The notes under the pieces are model-generated. The model did not search any database, was not told the origin of the DNA, and saw only the letters and a list, made by a program, of their open reading frames with translations. A stretch of DNA of 10,785 nt, taken from Bacillota bacterium (GTDB lineage Bacteria > Bacillota > Clostridia > Christensenellales > Aristaeellaceae). This document shows, one piece after another, positions 6,834-10,785 of this stretch. How positions within the stretch are numbered: position 1 is the stretch's first letter; every line of letters starts with the position of its first letter. Location: assembly GCA_023409955.1 (NCBI GenBank), contig JAEYQQ010000124.1, positions 1 to 10,785 of the forward strand. Direction: 5' to 3'. The position numbers and the translations under genes were made by a program.

Positions 6834-9215
6834 ATGAACGACGGTATGCAGGCGGCGGAATATGCTGAAAAACGAAAACGCCAAAATGTTATGGCCATAG
6901 GATTGTCAAAAGGGAAATTGATGTGGGAGGCTTGGCTGCATACAGCTGGAAAGCCCTCACTTATCATTGCTGTTACGTTCTTTCTATCTTTTTCGCAATG
7001 TTTTCGTATTCAATCCCCTTTTACGGTAGCCTGGATCATTGCGCTGGGAACAATGAAATATTCAATGCTATGGCCGTCGATTGGGTGCTTTTTTGCTTTG
7101 GCCATGCGGATGATATGGAATATTCCGCTGGATATATGGCAGTATGCAGGCTGTGGGTTGTTGCTGATTACATGCCGAATTTGGAAGGATTGGGGAGAGA
7201 TATCTCTATCCATTCTAGCCATTTTGGCGCTGCTGCCGCGTTTTTTTGCTATCCTGGCCATGCATGTTCCCGGGGAGCTGTTGCTAAGTGGAGCCGGATT
7301 GTTTATGGGGGCGGTGGCAGCTCCGGCATTCCGTCAATGCGTCAGGGTATTAACCAGCGGCAGGCATACCCTGTCGGTAGATGATAAGCTTTGCTGCCTG
7401 CTTCTTTTCATGGTAATGCTCACGGGGACGGGGTTTCTGGAAATCTTTTATATAAACCTTGGGCAAATCCTTGCGGTAGCTCTTGTGATGAGCCTTTCAT
7501 ACATCGGAGGCAGTGCAGCGGCTGTATGCGGCGGCTTGCTTGCAGGTGCATCCCTTTCATTTGGCGGGCAGGATGCCATGATCATGGCCCAATTGTCTTT
7601 GGGCGGACTTCTTTCAGGGCTGGCCTTTGGCCGTGGAAGGCGGCTGGAGGTATGCGGGCTATTCATACTTGCTGATTTGCTGGCTGTTTTATTGATTCGG
7701 GAGGCAACTCCATCACTCGCAGCCTGGCCAGTGACTGCGGGAGCTGTCTTGTTTTTGGCGTTAGGCGAGGGGCTGCTGTTTCGTGTCAGGGCATTGCTGG
7801 CTGCGGCTCAGCCGGTGAGATCCGGTATGGAAAATGCTTTCGCCTCTGAACAGATGCGGCGCTGGGAAAACGCCATGGATAAGATGGCGCAGTCGCTTCC
7901 CGTAATGCCCATAACAGACGAAATATCCGATACGGAGCAGCTTGCCGAAGTGTTTTGCAAAAACTGCTCAGAAAAGCAGAATTGCTGGGGCGAAAATTTT
8001 ATTCAGTCGAAGAATATGTTAAAAACAGCTCTTGAGCAAGGCCAATTGGGGAGCGAGGAGCTTGATAGAGCAGTTGCTCAGTTTCGCGGCTGCGGCTGCA
8101 TCCGTTTGCATATGCTCAAGGAGTCTGTGGAACACGTTCATAGGGATAAGCAGACGCAAAAAGCCATGGAAGCAAGGGCGAGATATGAACGTGATATGAT
8201 CCGCACCCATTTGACTGCTATGGCCCAGGCAGTCAAGCGCATGGCAGAGACAGTGACCGGAGAAACCATCAGCGATGCTAAGGCAGTATATGATATATCC
8301 AAGGTCATACGGGAAATAAACTTTCCTGGTAAGCTGCTTTATGCAAGGCAGGTAGACGGGCACTTACAAGTCGGCATAGAGGGGGAAGGCTTAAGCCTTG
8401 TAAAATGGCAGCCCGATAAGCTGATCCGGGCATTGAAGGAGAAGGTTCAGATTCATGTGCGCGAGGTGTCCTGCGAACGTAACAAGCTTTTGCTGGAGGA
8501 AGTTCCAACGCTTGATATCATCGTTGGCACCGCTACCGTAAGCATGCAGCAAAATGGCAGTGATCAGCCTGTTAGCGGTGATGCCACCATACGAGAGAAT
8601 TTTCCTGGAAGCGTATGCCTGATAGGTTTATCTGATGGCATGGGCCATGGAGAGCATGCACGGCGGGAAAGCCAAAAAACATTGGAACTGCTTTCCCTTT
8701 GCATGGCTGCGGGCTATACACGTGAGCAGGCGATCACAGCTGTCAATGGTATGATGCTTTCAGCTACAGGCGGTGACAGGTTTGCTACGGTGGATATCTG
8801 TCTGGTGGATTTGTGGAGCGGGGAAGCGCAAATGGAGAAACTGGGCGCCTGTACATCCTATCTACTAAGGGGAGACCATGTGAAAGCCATTGCTGGTGCT
8901 GCGCTGCCTTTGGGTATACTGGAGCAGGTAATGCCAATCCATCAACGTATGCGGCTGCATGATGGGGATATACTGGTAATGGTCAGTGATGGCATACAAG
9001 ACGCTTATCCGGATGCAACAGCATTAGAGCGGGCCATTTCAAGAAATGTGTTCCAGAATCCTCAGCGCATGGCGGATGCACTGCTGCGTAGTGCTTTGCT
9101 GGCCGCTGGCGGCGTTCCAAAGGATGACATGACAGTGCTGGTGGTTTCGGTAACCAATACCAAGGCAGCAGACAGCAGCCAGGAAACTGTACAAACCATG
9201 GCGGATGCCGTATAA
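6834..9215 (+). CDS. spoIIE: stage II sporulation protein E (SpoIIE), membrane PP2C phosphatase
   Basis: SpoIIE sits at the polar septum and dephosphorylates the anti-anti-sigma factor SpoIIAA, which frees sigma-F in the forespore; in Bacillus subtilis it also binds FtsZ. The 793-aa length is near the roughly 830 aa of that homologue. ATG 6834 is chosen because TGGAGGAAC lies just before it; an ATG 17 codons upstream has no ribosome binding site. Residues about 35-320 form around ten membrane segments. A central domain carries a cysteine set: Cys375, Cys378 and Cys384-Trp385, then Cys420 and Cys422. The C-terminal PP2C domain (about 560-793) has metal-binding motifs DGMG at Asp601, SDGI at Asp719 and KDDMT at Asp764-Asp765, so catalysis should be intact. 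The gene appears to be Spo0A-controlled and is followed after 31 bases by a hydrolase gene. Confidence 0.96.
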   Translation: MNDGMQAAEYAEKRKRQNVMAIGLSKGKLMWEAWLHTAGKPSLIIAVTFFLSFSQCFRIQSPFTVAWIIALGTMKYSMLWPSIGCFFALAMRMIWNIPLDIWQYAGCGLLLITCRIWKDWGEISLSILAILALLPRFFAILAMHVPGELLLSGAGLFMGAVAAPAFRQCVRVLTSGRHTLSVDDKLCCLLLFMVMLTGTGFLEIFYINLGQILAVALVMSLSYIGGSAAAVCGGLLAGASLSFGGQDAMIMAQLSLGGLLSGLAFGRGRRLEVCGLFILADLLAVLLIREATPSLAAWPVTAGAVLFLALGEGLLFRVRALLAAAQPVRSGMENAFASEQMRRWENAMDKMAQSLPVMPITDEISDTEQLAEVFCKNCSEKQNCWGENFIQSKNMLKTALEQGQLGSEELDRAVAQFRGCGCIRLHMLKESVEHVHRDKQTQKAMEARARYERDMIRTHLTAMAQAVKRMAETVTGETISDAKAVYDISKVIREINFPGKLLYARQVDGHLQVGIEGEGLSLVKWQPDKLIRALKEKVQIHVREVSCERNKLLLEEVPTLDIIVGTATVSMQQNGSDQPVSGDATIRENFPGSVCLIGLSDGMGHGEHARRESQKTLELLSLCMAAGYTREQAITAVNGMMLSATGGDRFATVDICLVDLWSGEAQMEKLGACTSYLLRGDHVKAIAGAALPLGILEQVMPIHQRMRLHDGDILVMVSDGIQDAYPDATALERAISRNVFQNPQRMADALLRSALLAAGGVPKDDMTVLVVSVTNTKAADSSQETVQTMADAV

Positions 9216-9246
9216 TGAAATAAAATATGGGAAGGGAATCACGATA

Positions 9247-10071
9247 ATGGCGCAGCGAAACGTGCAGAATTTATCTGAAGTCAACGCACAGCCGTTTTTA
9301 CTGGAAGGCGGCTCGGAAGGGATTCTTTTGCTGCATGGCTTTACGGGCAGTGCTGGTCATATGCGTCTTATTGGCGAGGAGTTACATCACAGGGGATATA
9401 CGGTCCTGGGCATTCAGCTTCCCGGCCATGGTACGGTGTTGGAGGATATGCTCAAGGTGGGCTGGCAGGAATGGCTCCAAGCTGCCAAAGAAGGCTTTTT
9501 GACACTCAAGGAACGGTGTGAAAAGGTGAATGTGGCTGGCTTATCCATGGGCGGTGTGATAACGCTGCTGATGGCCCAGCAGATGAAGGTGAACGCAGCA
9601 ATTGTCATGTCGGCTCCCATGTCACTGAAAAATAGACTTGCTCCGCTTGCGAAAATCGCATCCAGATTTACACCTGTTACATATTGGCGCGGTGATGAGC
9701 AGCGGGAAAAGCTGCTGGATCAGCGTTATGACTTTGGATATGCAGGCTTTCCTACTGCGAAAGTCGCTGATCTGCTGCATATGATCCGCATGGCTCGCAG
9801 GAACCTGTTTGCCGTCACCTGTCCTACGCTGGTGATACAGTCCCGGGCTGATGAGACCATCTCCCTTAGCAGCGCCGACACGATCATAAAAGGCATCCGC
9901 AGTGAGAAAAAGGCAGTTCTATGGCTGGATGAGATGCCGCATGTTATCACCATCTCCAGGGAGTACCGCCATGTTGCCTCGTCTATCGCCGAATTTTTGC
10001 AGTCAATTGAGACTTTCAAAGAAAGTGAAGAAAAGTTTTCAAATATAGTTGACAAAGGTGCGAAATTATAG
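9247..10071 (+). CDS. alpha/beta hydrolase, carboxylesterase / monoacylglycerol lipase-like
   Basis: The 274-aa protein has the full alpha/beta hydrolase catalytic set: an oxyanion-hole motif LLLHGFTGSAGH, nucleophile Ser100 in GLSMGG, Asp202 in SRADETIS and His232 in MPHVI. The layout resembles Est30-type carboxylesterases and bacterial monoacylglycerol lipases (about 250 aa), with a cap region near residues 115-175. There is no signal peptide or membrane segment, so it should be cytosolic. The start is ATG 9247, preceded by AAGGGA with a spacing of about 9; an in-frame ATG at 9205 would overlap spoIIE and lacks a ribosome binding site. The gene follows spoIIE by 31 bases without a terminator, which suggests co-transcription during sporulation. 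The natural substrate is unknown. The last bases of the gene contain the -35 of the tRNA promoter. Confidence 0.88.
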   Translation: MAQRNVQNLSEVNAQPFLLEGGSEGILLLHGFTGSAGHMRLIGEELHHRGYTVLGIQLPGHGTVLEDMLKVGWQEWLQAAKEGFLTLKERCEKVNVAGLSMGGVITLLMAQQMKVNAAIVMSAPMSLKNRLAPLAKIASRFTPVTYWRGDEQREKLLDQRYDFGYAGFPTAKVADLLHMIRMARRNLFAVTCPTLVIQSRADETISLSSADTIIKGIRSEKKAVLWLDEMPHVITISREYRHVASSIAEFLQSIETFKESEEKFSNIVDKGAKL

Positions 10072-10077
10072 TAATAT
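10049..10077 (+). promoter_or_regulatory. promoter of the tRNA-fMet/tRNA-Met operon
   Basis: TTGACA at 10049-10054 is exact consensus. With a 17-base spacer the -10 is TAATAT (10072-10077, 4/6); TATAAC at 10075-10080 fits better but needs 20 bases. A/T-rich sequence before the -35 resembles an UP element. The -35 lies within the last codons of the hydrolase gene. The start would fall about 20 bases before the first tRNA. Confidence 0.72.
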
Positions 10078-10103
10078 AACCCTTGTCGCCGTTGGCGGTA
10101 CAT

Positions 10104-10180
<77 letters not shown>

Positions 10181-10184
10181 ACAT

Positions 10185-10261
10185 GGCTACGTAGCTCAGC
10201 TGGCCAGAGCATTCGGTTCATACCCGAAGTGTCGTAGATTCGAATTCTACCGTAGCCACCA
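10185..10261 (+). tRNA. elongator tRNA-Met (anticodon CAT)
   Basis: A 77-base cloverleaf has GGCTACG/CGTAGCC acceptor arms with all seven pairs, anticodon stem TTCGG/CCGAA, anticodon CAT at 10219-10221, T-loop TTCGAAT and an encoded CCA. The fully paired acceptor rules out an initiator. The anticodon arm GGTTCATACCCG resembles elongator Met tRNAs of Firmicutes more than the lysidine-modified tRNA-Ile, which usually has GGCTCATAACC. It lies 4 bases after the initiator, so both come from one precursor. Confidence 0.94.
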
Positions 10262-10266
10262 CCGCA

Positions 10267-10305
10267 AACCCTTGAAAACACTACGTTTTCGAGGGTTGTT
10301 TTGTT
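10267..10305 (+). terminator. intrinsic terminator of the tRNA operon
   Basis: AACCCTTGAAAAC (10267-10279) pairs with GTTTTCGAGGGTT (10285-10297), 13 pairs with one G-U, over a 5-base loop, followed by GTTTTGTT. It begins 5 bases after the second tRNA. Confidence 0.9.
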
Positions 10306-10332
10306 ATATGCGGGTAACTATTATTTTGGTTA

Positions 10333-10354
10333 GTGCAACTTTTGTGCAACTTTT
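10333..10354. repeat. tandem 11-bp repeat, two copies of GTGCAACTTTT
   Basis: GTGCAACTTTT occurs at 10333-10343 and immediately again at 10344-10354. An inverted GTTGCA core follows at 10387-10392, and a small dyad AAAATCA/TGATTTT lies between, at 10359-10378. Copies one helical turn apart suggest a protein-binding site. The place, just after a tRNA operon, recalls integrase arm sites, but no integrase gene or duplicated tRNA end is seen here. Confidence 0.6.
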
Positions 10355-10417
10355 TTAAAAAATCACTTTTTTGATTTTGTTACCTGGTTGCATGGAATGG
10401 TGTATGTATGATAAAGG

Positions 10418-10429
10418 CGTGATATCACG
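10418..10429. promoter_or_regulatory. 12-bp perfect palindrome, operator-like
   Basis: CGTGATATCACG is a perfect palindrome without a loop. It lies 6 bases after a -10-like TATGAT (10407-10412, no good -35 seen) and ends 8 bases before ATG 10438, overlapping its ribosome binding site. This is where a repressor site would be expected. Confidence 0.4.
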
Positions 10430-10437
10430 AGAGGATT

Positions 10438-10625
10438 ATGGCAGATAGCAACAGAAACTTCTTGGAATATTACGCCAATCATTGGTACGATTATAGAAAA
10501 AACTTGGGGGGACAGCAGCTCGTAATGTTAACCCACTAATCTTATGGATGGATATGGAGTTGGCACCCCTAGGCTTTGATGCTATTAAGATTGCTACGGT
10601 GGACATGAGATTCATGCCTGCGTAA
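10438..10625 (+). CDS. small ORF split over two frames (pseudogene or -1 frameshift candidate)
   Basis: From ATG 10438 a 33-codon frame runs to TAA at 10537 (begins MADSNRNFLEYY). The frame one base back is open from 10497 to TAA at 10623 and encodes LILWMDMELAPLGFDAIK near its middle. Joining them by a -1 shift in the 10497-10512 region would give about 62 aa. At the junction lie A_AAA_AAC (10497-10503) and G_GGG_GGA (10506-10512), both in phase for -1 slippage. A single lost base in the A6 or G6 run would explain it equally well. AGAGG is only 3 bases before the ATG, a poor spacing. A terminator follows 41 bases after the second stop. The protein is not recognised, and the coding call is weak. 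Confidence 0.3.
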
Positions 10626-10666
10626 AAAGCAAACGGTGTATTTAGTAGTGTATTCATATAAATATG

Positions 10667-10700
10667 AAGCCCAGAGAACGTTTATTCTCTGAGCTTTTTT
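10667..10700 (+). terminator. intrinsic terminator downstream of the small split ORF
   Basis: AAGCCCAGAGAA (10667-10678) pairs with TTCTCTGAGCTT (10685-10696), with one C-A mismatch, over a 6-base loop. The T run continues to 10700. Since the tRNA operon already ends at 10305, this one implies a separate transcript from the region between. Confidence 0.8.
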
Positions 10701-10732
10701 GTGGAGTTTAGATAAGAATAATACGGTATCAG

Positions 10733-10767
10733 ATGGTTTCATTTAGATCACTATAAAATGAAACCAT
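10733..10767. repeat. 12-bp perfect inverted repeat near the right edge
   Basis: ATGGTTTCATTT (10733-10744) and AAATGAAACCAT (10756-10767) are exact reverse complements with an 11-base spacer. No T run follows, so it is not a simple terminator. It could be an operator or a leader hairpin for the gene that appears to begin at the window edge. Confidence 0.6.
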
Positions 10768-10770
10768 AAC

Positions 10771-10785
10771 GGGAGACGTTAAACA
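10771..10785 (+). promoter_or_regulatory. possible ribosome binding site of the next gene
   Basis: GGGAG at 10771-10775 is followed by ACGTTAAAC and a final A. If the next two bases are TG, the spacing of 9 to an ATG at 10785 would be normal. This cannot be confirmed inside the window. Confidence 0.3.

Noticed and set aside
10185..10261. Second CAT tRNA read as lysidine-modified tRNA-Ile.
   Set aside because: The anticodon arm (GGTTCATACCCG) and overall sequence fit elongator tRNA-Met; Ile2 tRNAs usually carry GGCTCATAACC.
10436..10657. Minus-strand ORF of 73 codons in the right-hand region.
   Set aside because: It has no ribosome binding site, its product is not recognisable, and it opposes the terminators and the plus-strand ORF.
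10240..10785. Integrated element using the tRNA-Met 3' end as attachment site.
   Set aside because: No second copy of the tRNA 3' end (such as CGTAGCCACCA) and no integrase gene is seen in the window.

Overview
The window looks like a chromosomal segment of an endospore-forming Firmicute, most likely in the Clostridia. It carries a full-length spoIIE, strong Shine-Dalgarno sequences before nearly every gene, consensus sigma-A promoters, a Spo0A-type promoter and CCA-encoding tRNA genes. Base composition looks roughly balanced (estimated by eye). All recognised genes lie on the plus strand. There is no clear sign of a phage, insertion sequence or CRISPR array.

Positions 1-3231 hold a 5-oxoprolinase operon: pxpB (cut by the left edge), pxpC, a ycsI-type DUF1445 gene and pxpA. 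The genes overlap or are tightly spaced and end at a strong intrinsic terminator. PxpA, PxpB and PxpC together open 5-oxoproline (pyroglutamate) to glutamate using ATP. Positions 3374-6647 form a separate unit for a polar amino acid ABC transporter: ATPase, secreted substrate-binding protein, then two permeases. It has a perfect TTGACA-17-TATAAT promoter, a hairpin between the binding-protein gene and the permeases, and its own terminator. Its position next to the pxp genes suggests, but does not prove, uptake of 5-oxoproline or a related acid.

Positions 6659-10071 hold spoIIE and a Ser-Asp-His alpha/beta hydrolase that starts 31 bases after it. Upstream of spoIIE is a plausible Spo0A-dependent promoter: a 0A-like box over a poor -35, then a 21-base spacer and TATACT. 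The SpoIIE phosphatase would activate sigma-F in the forespore. The hydrolase is probably co-transcribed; its role is unknown.

Positions 10049-10305 hold an initiator tRNA-fMet and an elongator tRNA-Met, with a promoter that begins inside the hydrolase gene and a terminator after the pair. The last 480 bases are AT-rich and have no recognised gene. They do hold an 11-bp tandem repeat, a 12-bp palindrome, a small ORF split between two frames at two possible -1 slippery heptamers, a terminator, a 12-bp inverted repeat and, at the very edge, what may be the ribosome binding site of the next gene.
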